This document shows, piece after piece, positions 41,592 to 49,382 of a stretch of DNA of 64,000 bases. The DNA is from a virus. The translations under genes were made by a program, and so were the position numbers. The notes beneath the pieces were generated by a model that was given only the letters and a program-made list of their open reading frames with translations, was not told the DNA's origin and did not search any database. Position 1 is the first letter of the stretch; every line of letters begins with the position of its first letter. Where the stretch lies: positions 1-64,000 of the IMG/VR virus record IMGVR_UViG_3300042879_004902, one strand, 5' to 3'.

Positions 41592-42383
41592 TCAATAGTA
41601 TCCGCCTTGGACACCTACATAGAAACCATTAGTTAGCGCAGTGGGACCGCTTACTGCTGCATAAAGAGCTTGTCCACGTTGCAACATTAAACCACGAATT
41701 TTAGGCGATGTCAGGCTGTTTGTACTTGTAAAGTTTGCGCCAGCCTGAGGAACTGGGTGGTTAATGAGAGGAAGAACGTTATTAGAGCTGAGGCTAAAAA
41801 ACTGGTTATCGTAAGTTGCGGGGATGCTAGCAACAAATAAAGGAAAGAATTGGTTTGTATTTGTAAGAGTTGCTGCGTTAACAAGATAGAAACAAAAGTC
41901 AAGTGGCAGGTAAGCATTGACATTACCGGTAATTGGTCCTGAGACAGAGGCCGCTGTTGTGCCGGTAAAGGTTGTCAGAGTTACGGAAGTAACTGTAATA
42001 ATTTCATCTGCTGGTAGGCTGCCAGAGCTGTAGCTGGTGTAATCCAGAACAACTTTTTGTCCAATCTGCGCGTTGTGACCAGCTGCAATTGTTACGGTAA
42101 CTGTTGTTCCATTTGCAGAGTAAGTTCCCGTTGTTGGGGACTGCGCGTCAATAGCTGTGTTATTTCGTTTTGCGTATTGAAACCAAATTTCGTCAATGTA
42201 TGCGCCACTGACAGATGTATCAGTTAGAGAGGAATCAACATCAAAAATTTTTGTGGCGTTGCCAACAGATGTCGGCACCAGTGTGGTAGAAAATGTTTGG
42301 CCCGAAGCAACAGTGACAAGAGTGCTTGTAGTTGCTGGACGATCAACCAGCATTGGTTGTTTATTTGAACTAGAAGACGACAC
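41592..42383 (-). CDS. Tail structural protein
   Basis: 263 residues, Ser/Thr-rich beta protein: TVTIAAGHNAQIGQKVVLDY echoes the HG..xG..V strand module of the 766-residue neighbour. It ends VSGPTALTNGFYVGVQGGYY. Starts 26 bases after a TAGAAT promoter-like site. Probably assembles with the neighbour. Confidence 0.72.
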   Translation of the reverse strand: MSSSSSNKQPMLVDRPATTSTLVTVASGQTFSTTLVPTSVGNATKIFDVDSSLTDTSVSGAYIDEIWFQYAKRNNTAIDAQSPTTGTYSANGTTVTVTIAAGHNAQIGQKVVLDYTSYSSGSLPADEIITVTSVTLTTFTGTTAASVSGPITGNVNAYLPLDFCFYLVNAATLTNTNQFFPLFVASIPATYDNQFFSLSSNNVLPLINHPVPQAGANFTSTNSLTSPKIRGLMLQRGQALYAAVSGPTALTNGFYVGVQGGYY

Positions 42384-42408
42384 TGCGTTTTACGTTTCTG
42401 ATTTTTAG

Positions 42409-42414
42409 ATTCTA
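42409..42414 (-). promoter_or_regulatory. Candidate -10 promoter for the tail block
   Basis: TAGAAT on the - strand, preceded by GAC, 26 bases from the ATG at 42383. Same motif and distance class as the sites near 32271 and 13394. Confidence 0.3.
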
Positions 42415-42437
42415 GTCTAGGTCAACAGTTATGGCAT

Positions 42438-42752
42438 TCAGTAGAGAGAGGGAACCCTGATTTCTGCTCTTCCTACATCAGGCAACGACTCTGTAGGTGG
42501 CGTACCAGTTGAGTTTATGAACGCTTGAAGGGCTTCTCCTGCCATACGCGTTTTACGAGGAGCGCCGGTCATACCAGGGCCTGTACTGGCTGCAGATGGA
42601 CGTTCGTAGGGAGGAGCGTTGCGGTTTAGTCCCAGGGTGTAGCCAAGTTTAAAGTCGCCTGGCCTTGCCACGGGAGGCTCATTTTTTCTACTCCAATCGT
42701 CGGGATGCTCCGTAGGCTGCACAAAACGATTAAAGCTGCCAAGACGTCGCAT
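42438..42752 (-). CDS. Small Pro/Arg-rich virion protein
   Basis: 104 residues, MRRLGSFNRFVQPTEHPDDW, with NAPPYERPSAASTGPGMTGA. Mostly disordered. It directly follows the M23-like gene with no gap. No family recognised. Confidence 0.6.
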   Translation of the reverse strand: MRRLGSFNRFVQPTEHPDDWSRKNEPPVARPGDFKLGYTLGLNRNAPPYERPSAASTGPGMTGAPRKTRMAGEALQAFINSTGTPPTESLPDVGRAEIRVPSLY

Positions 42753-43421
42753 CTATCCCAACCCAAATGAGGAATACACATTGGAAGGAGCAGCAGCTGA
42801 TGTCAGCATTTTATAGATCGAGTTAGCCGAAAGGGGCGATTCTTTTTGTTGCTGAAGGTTTTCTTCAATAAAAGAAGTAAGGTAGTCTTTAGAAGATTGT
42901 TTCTTTGGTTGAACGTAGAAGTTGTATGTAACGTTTGTACCAAAAGCGTCAGTTAATTGAGTTTGAGGTTGCGGTTGAACAGTTGTTTGCTGTGTGGGTT
43001 GAAGCTGAGTTTCTTTTCCTCCTTTGGTGTGAAGAAGACGAACTTCGTATCCTTCTGGGGTTGTAATGCTTCCGTACCATTTGCCAGGTTTAAAAGTTCC
43101 TGGGCCCTCCCAGAACAGCTGCTCTCCTCCTGCAATGCCGTAATCAATGCCCTTGTGGTTTGTTGATGCACGATCCGTAGGAGCGACCCTAGGGCCGTAA
43201 CCAGAAGTAATTGCAAATCCCGGAGACCACTTGTCTCCTTGTTGCCGATAGAGCGGTGTACGAGCAGATCCAATTTTTAAACGTTGTAAACCTGAGCGCC
43301 AAGTAGATGGATCAATATACTGACCGTCTTTAAGAACACGAACATCGAGATGTGGGCCAGTAGAAGGGAGAACGTCTTCTCCGCTTTTTGCTACATATCC
43401 GACGTGCATGCTGTTGGTCAT
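42753..43421 (-). CDS. M23-type peptidase-like virion protein with permuted motifs
   Basis: 222 residues. The first 40 residues contain STGPHLDVRV (His24, Asp26), the usual C-terminal motif of LytM/M23 zinc peptidases. A second unit follows with FAITSGYGPRVAP, NHKGIDYG (His89, Asp93) and a late VRLLHTK. The order is thus end motif, then start motif, unlike a normal single M23 domain. The C-terminal tail is Gln-rich then helical. It could be a tail-tip endopeptidase that opens the wall at entry, or a degenerate copy. Confidence 0.7.
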   Translation of the reverse strand: MTNSMHVGYVAKSGEDVLPSTGPHLDVRVLKDGQYIDPSTWRSGLQRLKIGSARTPLYRQQGDKWSPGFAITSGYGPRVAPTDRASTNHKGIDYGIAGGEQLFWEGPGTFKPGKWYGSITTPEGYEVRLLHTKGGKETQLQPTQQTTVQPQPQTQLTDAFGTNVTYNFYVQPKKQSSKDYLTSFIEENLQQQKESPLSANSIYKMLTSAAAPSNVYSSFGLG

Positions 43422-44284
43422 CAGCTCATACCAAAACCAAAGTTCTGAGGAGTGCTTGCAGCGCCAGCAATTGCACTGGCCATGTCAGCAACGCTTAAAT
43501 TGCTACGTCGACCAAGAGCTAAGGTTCGCATAAAATCCATCGGATCAACAGATTTTTTTTGATCTTCGTATGGTAAATAGACGTTGAAAACAATTCCTCC
43601 TGGAGTTTGCATTTGCCGCGCAGAAATTTCTTGGGGCTTTGCTGGTTCTTGCTGCTGCTGTTGCTGTGGAGCTCCTGCAAGAGGATCTCCAAGTGTTTTT
43701 ATTGCTTCTTTATAGAGAGATCCGCCGGGTTTAAACTTAGGAAGAGAAGAGCTAACAGAAGTTCCAAAAGAATCTTTTGCATTAAGTGAAACATTTGGAT
43801 TGCCGCCCAAGACAGTGGCATATGCTTTTGCAATCCCCATGCCAGGTTTATAGCCGCGCTGTTGAAAATATTTTTCAACGTAAGGAAGTTGCTCAGAAAT
43901 AGTCATTGGTTTATCTGGTAAACCAACTTCTTTTCTTGCTCCAGGGCCAAACTGGATTAAGCCACGATATTGACCGCCTGCTCCACCCCAGACGTTCGGC
44001 CGGAACCCAGATTCTTGGTGAACCAATGCACCAAATTCATACGGATCTAATCCCAGACGTTCGGCTGATTTAAATACAGCTTGACGGTCTGCTGATTGTA
44101 ATGTTCCGATGCGTCCGGGTGCCATGACTGATACAGCTGATGAGGATTTAGCGGAAGCTGTTGCTGAGCATAAGTCGAGTGCCAACAGCAACGTCAGCGG
44201 GGCCAGGAAGTGCTTGGATAAACTCAGCGCCTTCCCGATTAAACCGATACCTCGCTTGTTCAGGATTTCGGTAATTGGGGACAT
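43421..44284 (-). CDS. SLT-type lytic transglycosylase-like virion protein
   Basis: 287 residues. Residues 70-170 match goose-lysozyme/SLT folds: GLDPYEFGALVHQESGFRPN with Glu91 as catalytic acid, then YRGLIQFGPGARKE and an AKAYATVLGGNP helix. The N-terminus (IGKALSLSKHFLAPLTLLLA then LDLCSATASA) looks like a signal or membrane segment, but this part overlaps the upstream gene by 137 bases; a start at 44125 would remove it. The C-terminal tail resembles that of the M23-like neighbour (VYLPYEDQKKSVDPMDFM). Likely wall-opening enzymes of the tail. Confidence 0.72.
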   Translation of the reverse strand: MSPITEILNKRGIGLIGKALSLSKHFLAPLTLLLALDLCSATASAKSSSAVSVMAPGRIGTLQSADRQAVFKSAERLGLDPYEFGALVHQESGFRPNVWGGAGGQYRGLIQFGPGARKEVGLPDKPMTISEQLPYVEKYFQQRGYKPGMGIAKAYATVLGGNPNVSLNAKDSFGTSVSSSLPKFKPGGSLYKEAIKTLGDPLAGAPQQQQQQEPAKPQEISARQMQTPGGIVFNVYLPYEDQKKSVDPMDFMRTLALGRRSNLSVADMASAIAGAASTPQNFGFGMS

Positions 44285-44627
44285 AAAGATGAAGGGCTAG
44301 TCGATCCGTCTCGTATAGATAAATTGCCGTCCAGGTTTTTAGCGTGTCCCTAAAATCAGAAGTTGCAATCGTACGATCAACGTCACCAGCGATGCTTTCA
44401 ATACGATTACGAGGAACGGTGTTATTGTTCACGCTACCTGTCATGTCTGTGCGTTTTTCAGCCTCATCGCACCGACCGACCTGTTCGACAATCTTGCTAT
44501 ACCAGAACGAATCTGGGATGTTGTTGACAGCTTCCTCTAGCCGCGCTTGGTCACCAGCGGGGATGGATGTAGTGTTGTACCCCAGGTGCCAGCGGACCTT
44601 TGATTTAAGGAAGGTATCGAGTTGCAT
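44148..44627 (-). CDS. Head-tail connector-type structural protein
   Basis: 159 residues, helical with a short beta end: FLKSKVRWHLGYNTTSIPAG then SFWYSKIVEQVGRCDEAEKR. Position (after capsid and decoration genes, before tail genes) and size fit an adaptor or head-completion protein. No family named. Confidence 0.65.
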   Translation of the reverse strand: MQLDTFLKSKVRWHLGYNTTSIPAGDQARLEEAVNNIPDSFWYSKIVEQVGRCDEAEKRTDMTGSVNNNTVPRNRIESIAGDVDRTIATSDFRDTLKTWTAIYLYETDRLALHLYVPNYRNPEQARYRFNREGAEFIQALPGPADVAVGTRLMLSNSFR

Positions 44628-44649
44628 TAGTTTTTGTTAATGCGTTTTT

Positions 44650-44675
44650 GGGTATCGCAGGCTATAGCTATACCC
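44650..44675. repeat. Inverted repeat between connector and HhH genes
   Basis: GGGTAT...ATACCC with an inner AGCTATAGC palindrome. No T-run follows on either reading, so it is more likely a processing hairpin or protein site than a terminator. Confidence 0.35.
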
Positions 44676-44701
44676 AGTAACACACTAGCACGCGCAAATT
44701 A

Positions 44702-45142
44702 TCACTCTACGCGGACAAGATTTTCTTTAAAAATCTCATCCCAGTCGACGCGTTTAATTGATCGGAGTTGCTCTAACTTCTGGAAACGTTCAGCTGGCAA
44801 CGACGTTTGCAAGTCTTTAATGTCACGGGCTGTCTTAAGTCCGACGCCAGGGAGAGAGTCTGCAATCTGCCGTGCAGTTGCTGTGTTGATATTGATGCGG
44901 ACATCAAGAGGGAAAGTTTCCCGTGTTGTTGGCTTGGCTGGACGAACGCCTTCAGCTTCAAGCTGAGCAGTTAGACGTTCTTCCGTCCGAATTTTTTCGT
45001 TGGTGGCTTCAAGATGAGGCGTCAAGTCGTTTTCTTCGACATAGATAACCTCATCTTGAGAGTCCACACACATTAAGACACCGTCTCCGTGTTTAGAAAC
45101 AACTTCAACGAGTCCGCCAGTCAGTTTGTATTGGTAGAGCAT
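44702..45142 (-). CDS. Helix-hairpin-helix protein in the head block
   Basis: 146 residues. The N-terminal 50 form a small beta domain (YQYKLTGGLVEVVSKHGDGV). The C-terminal part, VRININTATARQIADSLPGV then GLKTARDIKDLQTSLP, is a ComEA-type helix-hairpin-helix that binds DNA backbone non-specifically. A DNA-binding fold among head genes suggests contact with packaged DNA or the connector; this is inference. Confidence 0.75.
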   Translation of the reverse strand: MLYQYKLTGGLVEVVSKHGDGVLMCVDSQDEVIYVEENDLTPHLEATNEKIRTEERLTAQLEAEGVRPAKPTTRETFPLDVRININTATARQIADSLPGVGLKTARDIKDLQTSLPAERFQKLEQLRSIKRVDWDEIFKENLVRVE

Positions 45143-45199
45143 TCCATAGGAGTGACAACTACCAATACAATACCAACATTAACCTTGTTGCGCTACTGA

Positions 45200-46006
45200 T
45201 CAGATGTCGTCGCCACCAATTTGGGAAGCAAAGTCAATCAGACCCTCAATGTCACGCCAAGATACAGCAGCCTGTGGGCGGATGTAGTTCACGCGACACA
45301 CAAGGTAGCCTGCACGTCCAGCATCAAAATCAGCTTGGCTGATGAAGATACCGGCGCCGTTTACCGTTGTGGAGGTAATGGCAGTAGTGTTGAACACCTT
45401 GAAGGTGGTGTCCGAAGTTACTTTGTACATCATGCTGTTGGCAAGGTCGCCAGCAACAATGGTAGAAGTAACGCTAGACGGGAAGGGAAGACCAGCAGCC
45501 GTACCGCCAGACAGGCCCTGAGTAAACAGGGAGCTGGCAGCAGTGATGCTTGATGTAGCAGCGGCAAGACCGTTCAGCTGAGTAGCAGGAATACCAAAAG
45601 GTACGCCAGCGTTGTTAGGACCAAGAACCAGCAGCTCGGAAGTGGTACCACCAATGTTGGCAGTCACAGGATCAGCGGGGAAACCAGTAACTGTGTAGTC
45701 TTGGGCCACCGCGATCGACGCACCCACAACGTAGGTAGGACGAGCTGAAGAAGCTGGCACCACGAGAGAGGTGCGGTTGTCGCGCACACGGTCGTCAGGA
45801 CGACGATCCGGGGAAGGCACGGTGATGTCAAAGCTCTTGAAGTTAGCTTTGTCAGCAGCAAGGTTGCTGATCTTAACGTAGCCAATAGTTTCGTAAGCTT
45901 CAACACCAGGCCAACCAAACACACCCTCGCCGTTGTAACCAGAGAGGCGGTTAACCTGGTTGCCTGGCTGCAAAATTGCGCCAGCGTTTGATTTATAAGT
46001 AGCCAT
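45200..46006 (-). CDS. Head decoration or minor capsid protein
   Basis: 268 residues, MATYKSNAGAILQPGNQVNR, Ala/Thr/Val-rich with YVVGASIAVAQDYTVTGFPA and FISQADFDAGRAGYLVCRVN. It lies 14 bases after the capsid gene stop. Size and place match decoration proteins. No domain assigned. Confidence 0.72.
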   Translation of the reverse strand: MATYKSNAGAILQPGNQVNRLSGYNGEGVFGWPGVEAYETIGYVKISNLAADKANFKSFDITVPSPDRRPDDRVRDNRTSLVVPASSARPTYVVGASIAVAQDYTVTGFPADPVTANIGGTTSELLVLGPNNAGVPFGIPATQLNGLAAATSSITAASSLFTQGLSGGTAAGLPFPSSVTSTIVAGDLANSMMYKVTSDTTFKVFNTTAITSTTVNGAGIFISQADFDAGRAGYLVCRVNYIRPQAAVSWRDIEGLIDFASQIGGDDI

Positions 46007-46020
46007 TGTTAGTTACCTCC

Positions 46021-47159
46021 TCAAACGATGGTGAAAGCTGCGGTGACGAAGTCCTTGTTCAGGTTGGCAAAGCCAGCGTACAGCTGCCAAATCAAGATGA
46101 TAAAGCGGCTGAAGTCATCGTTGTTGTTGATGAGAACCTGAGCGTTGGGGCCACCGATGCCCACGCCAACGGCCTGAGGACCGAAGAACAGAGCAGGAGG
46201 GGTGTTGTGAGACACAGCGCCGAGACCGTCGCCAGTGTCCACAGTGATGGACTTGTCAGCAAAGTTGGTGGACTCGAAGAAACGTACGCCTTCAAAGACA
46301 AAGCCAGAAGGCATGATCGGTTCACCAGCCACGAATTGAGCTTGGCCGTACTGACCGCCGCCATAGATGGAGGCGTTGGGAGCCATGGCACCCATCAAGG
46401 GGTTAGGCTGGCCCATGCCAGGGTAACGAGCCACTTCACGGAAACCTTGGTCAGCACGCAGATCCTTCATGAAGGAGGGATCAGCAATGCAGCGGTAGTA
46501 ACCATCAGCAAAGACGGGCACGTTGCGCTTACGGAGTTGCTTGACAACTTCCAGAAGGTCGGTCTTAACATTGAACTTATAGCGCTCAGAGGCATACTCA
46601 GTAGCGGAATAAGCAGTCAGCGTGGTAGAGCCAGTCCTGATCTTACCGTTGGGGTAGTAGTAACCACCTTGGGTGTCAGAAGAGGCACCACGAGCTTCCG
46701 ATTTCGAAAACTCATCAAGGAACACACGATCGCGCCAGCGGCGATAGTCATCCAGCAGGGTCAGCGAACCAATGGACTGGTGGAACATGTTAAGGTTCCC
46801 GGTGTCCAGCAGCAGACGCTGAGCGGTCATCAGAGTCTCACGAGCAATTTTGAAAGTGCTCGGGAGGTTGGAGTTGTTCGGGTCGGCAGGACCAGTGTAC
46901 TCACGCAGAGAGACGAGCACTTTGTCCTTAACGATGGAGCGGCTATTAGCCGTACCAATCGTTTGGTCTTGGGTACGCTCACGCTGAGTTTTGGTGCCGG
47001 GGTTGCCCCAGAAACGGTACCGGTCTAACTGAACAGTTTGACCAGGCTGTTTAGTGAAGTCGTGGACAACAACAGGCTCGGCTGCCATTTCCACAATATA
47101 AGCCGGGTGGGGACGGTACAGCTCCGCGCCCAACAGCTTGGGAAAATCGTTCTCCTGAT
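46021..47159 (-). CDS. Major capsid protein, N4-gp56-like (exon 2)
   Basis: About 378 residues after the proposed splice, beginning QENDFPKLLGAELYRPHPAY. HPAYIVEMAAEPVVVHDFTK then PGQTVQLDRYRFWG, RERTQDQTIG and KDKVLVSLREYTGPAD match the N4-gp56/DUF4043 capsid group with an HK97-like fold. No ATG precedes ENDFPKLL in frame; the frame is closed upstream by TGA inside the intron. The only internal starts (TTG 47133, ATG 47088) would cut into the conserved part. The N-terminus must therefore come from an upstream exon. Confidence 0.88.
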
Positions 47160-47457
47160 CTCCAGTCTCCTGAAGGGGTGGACTATCTCTTCACCCTGTA
47201 AGGGTGCCGGGCGCTAATGGCGTATTACGAATGAAGCGTCATTCACCGCCTAGTCTCTGCACCTTCCAACTACGTACTTAGTTGGCTTGGCTCAGGATTA
47301 CCCTCGACTTGACGTTAGGGCTTCCCTGAATTCACCCGGTTTTCACTGATCAGTTGCTTGATCAGGCGACAACGTTGACTACTCAGCTAAGGCGGAAAAA
47401 CCTATCAGGATCTGAGTTAGCTATCGATAAACATGTTGGTAATTCAGCGTAAGTTTT
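47160..47457 (-). other. Group I intron (IC3-type core) in the major capsid gene
   Basis: Read on the - strand, the four conserved core elements occur in order: P, TTCAGGGAAGCCC near 47330; Q, AATCCTGAGCCAAGCC near 47300-47283; R, GGAAGGTGCAGAGACTA near 47265-47250; S, AAGAGATAGTCC near 47192-47180. GACTA/TAGTC makes P7; GAATGA-CGCT-TCATTC makes P8; CACCCT-TAC-AGGGTG lies before S. These closely resemble the intron of cyanobacterial tRNA-Leu(UAA). A 5' hairpin TTCAGC/GCTGAA fits P1. There is no endonuclease frame inside. The ends (after ...CAGCT at 47458 and after G47160) are the best in-frame choice but are not certain. Confidence 0.85.
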
Positions 47458-47542
47458 AGCTGAAACCAGGATCTGGAGGATCCTTGGGTACAGTAGTTTC
47501 CGGTTTCCCGTAACCGCTGCTTGCCTGGAACTTCCGTCCCAT
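47458..47542 (-). CDS. Proposed exon 1 of the major capsid gene
   Basis: ATG 47542 opens MGRKFQASSGYGKPETTVPK then DPPDPGFS, 28 codons plus one base, before a TAA inside the intron. Joining T to AT of exon 2 gives Tyr and keeps the frame: ...GFS-Y-QENDFPKLL. The join fits reading phase and intron position, but the segment is short and has no recognised homologue. The U before the proposed 5' splice site does not face G in the simplest P1 pairing, which is a weak point. Confidence 0.5.
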
Positions 47543-47549
47543 TGAAAAA

Positions 47550-47558
47550 ATTATAGCA
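47550..47558 (-). promoter_or_regulatory. Extended -10 promoter at the capsid gene
   Basis: TG-C-TATAAT is a perfect extended -10. Transcription would start at about 47543, one base from ATG 47542, giving a leaderless or nearly leaderless message. No Shine-Dalgarno precedes the ATG, which agrees with that. No -35 match is seen. Confidence 0.5.
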
Positions 47559-47586
47559 ACCCTTTATCAATCCAGATTATTTAAGT

Positions 47587-47850
47587 TCAGTAGTTTACCA
47601 TCTGCGGAGCATTGTGACCGGCAAGCATATTACCTGCTGTATACGACGTTGGCGCCATTGTACCGGTTGCTCGGTAAGGATTGATGTAACCGTCTGCTGG
47701 TTGCAGTGAGATGGAAGAAGCTTGAACTTCAGGGTTAATTCCAGCGGTAGCACTCATCATGCCAAAGGCTGCTGCTGGATCTTCCTGTTGCGCAGTTTTT
47801 TTACGACCTTTTGATTTGCTAACTGCTTTTTTTGCTTTTGCTTTGTCCAT
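47587..47850 (-). CDS. Small basic head-region protein
   Basis: 87 residues. Lys-rich N-terminus (MDKAKAKKAVSKSKGRKKTA) followed by a flexible Ala/Ser/Pro part ending GNMLAGHNAPQMVNY. It might contact DNA inside the head. Its start shares one base with the stop of the next upstream gene. Confidence 0.6.
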   Translation of the reverse strand: MDKAKAKKAVSKSKGRKKTAQQEDPAAAFGMMSATAGINPEVQASSISLQPADGYINPYRATGTMAPTSYTAGNMLAGHNAPQMVNY

Positions 47851-48287
47851 CAGCGGTTACCTTTCTTTTGGGGAGCGGGAGGCATAATACCCATGGGAAG
47901 TTGTCCACGCATAGGCATCATTCGAGACATCATCATTTGCTCACTGGCAAGCATCTGATCTTGTGTAATTTCTGTTGCTTTAACATTACGATCTGTAAAC
48001 AAACCATGTTGCGGCAACGGAGATCCTGGAAGGTTTAACTTTAGGTAGGCAGCATCCAGGTTTTGTGCCATTGGAGGTTGCGGAGCACGAGGATCACCAA
48101 CACCGGTTCCGTCACCCATCATCCGCACAGCAGCAAAATGATCTGTATTACCTGCTTGAACCTGCTGTGCAAGATCGTAACCACCAAAACCAACCAATGA
48201 AGGTGAGCCAATTGGTCCGCCAGCTGTGCCAATACTGGCCAAGAACTGTTGCGTCCTGGCACCTACACTGGCTTTTTTTGATGCCAT
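47850..48287 (-). CDS. Hypothetical head-region protein
   Basis: 145 residues, Met/Gln/Gly/Pro-rich: GFGGYDLAQQVQAGNTDHFA and MMMSRMMPMRGQLPMGIMPP. Low complexity with no clear domain. Lies between scaffold and capsid, after a hairpin that may limit transcription. Confidence 0.6.
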   Translation of the reverse strand: MASKKASVGARTQQFLASIGTAGGPIGSPSLVGFGGYDLAQQVQAGNTDHFAAVRMMGDGTGVGDPRAPQPPMAQNLDAAYLKLNLPGSPLPQHGLFTDRNVKATEITQDQMLASEQMMMSRMMPMRGQLPMGIMPPAPQKKGNR

Positions 48288-48297
48288 TTTTTTAGAA

Positions 48298-48325
48298 ACA
48301 AAAACGGGGCAGCTATTGCTACCCC
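48298..48325 (-). terminator. Intrinsic terminator-like hairpin after the scaffold gene
   Basis: On the - strand GGGGTAGC-AATA-GCTGCCCC (one A/C mismatch) is followed by GTTTTTG. It sits between the scaffold stop and the next leftward start, so it may attenuate transcription into the capsid segment, which has its own promoter. Confidence 0.55.
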
Positions 48326-48380
48326 TTATTTTACAGTTACTATGTTTTCTAATAAACGGATTATATCAACAATCCGAGTA

Positions 48381-49382
48381 TCACTCCATCACCATCAGCT
48401 TCTGACGGAAAGCGTCGGGAGATGCCATGTTCAGATAGCGCCAGGCATTGGAAGGATCACGTTCGGCCAGAGCACCAAAATTGTTCCAGAAGTCGGCTGG
48501 GTTGCCTTGTGCTTGAGGCTGCGGAGGAGCAGGCATCTCAGGGCGCTGAGGAGCCACAGGACGCTGGAACTGTTGACCAACGGCTTGAGGGGCACGGCTG
48601 TAACCAATCTCTTCGTCAGGCACCGGATAGGGGCCATTTTCACCGAAGAACTCACAGGTGTAGTCAGCCAGGACATCCGGATCGGTCAGGATGGTCTCAT
48701 AGGAGCGGTGCTCGTTAGAGAGTTCCTGGAGCAGACCAACAGCCTCAGTGAGCTGCTGGTTGGTAGCAATCAGAGCATCTTCTAACTGACACGCGTAGCT
48801 ATTGAGAATAGCTGGCACGTCAGCACCGAAGTGATCAATGACCTGAAGACTAGCTTCGCTTACCCCGCTTGCGCGGAGTTGGTCCGGGCTGATTTCCTGC
48901 GAAGTTTGGGAATAACCGTTGGAGTAAGCCTGGTTGTTGTTGATCCCAGGCATAGAGGTCGGCATCCCCGCGTTGTTGTACTGGGGAACCGGTTGGGAAT
49001 TGTAGTTGACCGGTGCGACTTGTTGGTTCGCGCTCGATTGTTGACCCTGGAACGGGAATTGGACGGGCGAACTCAGGAGCCCCACTACCCGGTTGAATGC
49101 CTCCTTGTAAGGGTTCTCCGATTGTGGTGCTGTTTGTTGGGGCGCCAGGGATTCCTGGTGGTAGTACGGTGTAGGGCTGGATTGGTAGTTGCTGACCCCC
49201 ATCTGGGCCTGCATTTGCGGGGCTGGGGCCACCGCTTGCTGGTAAGGCGCCACCCATTGGGGAGACGTTGCCACCGCCGGGGCCTGAGCCGCCGTCTGTG
49301 CTACCGGAGCCGCGTAGCTGATCGGCTGGGTCTGGGATACTTGGGGTACCGATTGGATCGGCGCTGCGGTATCGGCCTGCAT
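48381..49382 (-). CDS. Scaffolding-type protein
   Basis: 333 residues. The first 160 are Gln/Ala/Pro-rich and disordered (AAPVAQTAAQAPAVATSPQW). The middle is helical and acidic (VIDHFGADVPAILNSYACQL then EDALIATNQQLTEAV). The end, AQGNPADFWNNFGALAERDP, is a capsid-interaction-like helix. This architecture and its place between portal and capsid indicate a scaffold. The disordered half is coded in the same DNA as the portal C-terminus, in another frame. Confidence 0.75.
   Translation of the reverse strand: MQADTAAPIQSVPQVSQTQPISYAAPVAQTAAQAPAVATSPQWVAPYQQAVAPAPQMQAQMGVSNYQSSPTPYYHQESLAPQQTAPQSENPYKEAFNRVVGLLSSPVQFPFQGQQSSANQQVAPVNYNSQPVPQYNNAGMPTSMPGINNNQAYSNGYSQTSQEISPDQLRASGVSEASLQVIDHFGADVPAILNSYACQLEDALIATNQQLTEAVGLLQELSNEHRSYETILTDPDVLADYTCEFFGENGPYPVPDEEIGYSRAPQAVGQQFQRPVAPQRPEMPAPPQPQAQGNPADFWNNFGALAERDPSNAWRYLNMASPDAFRQKLMVME

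Noticed and set aside
46006-47028. 340-residue open frame on the + strand across the capsid gene
   Set aside because: It is a mirror of the conserved capsid coding sequence and has no recognisable domain.
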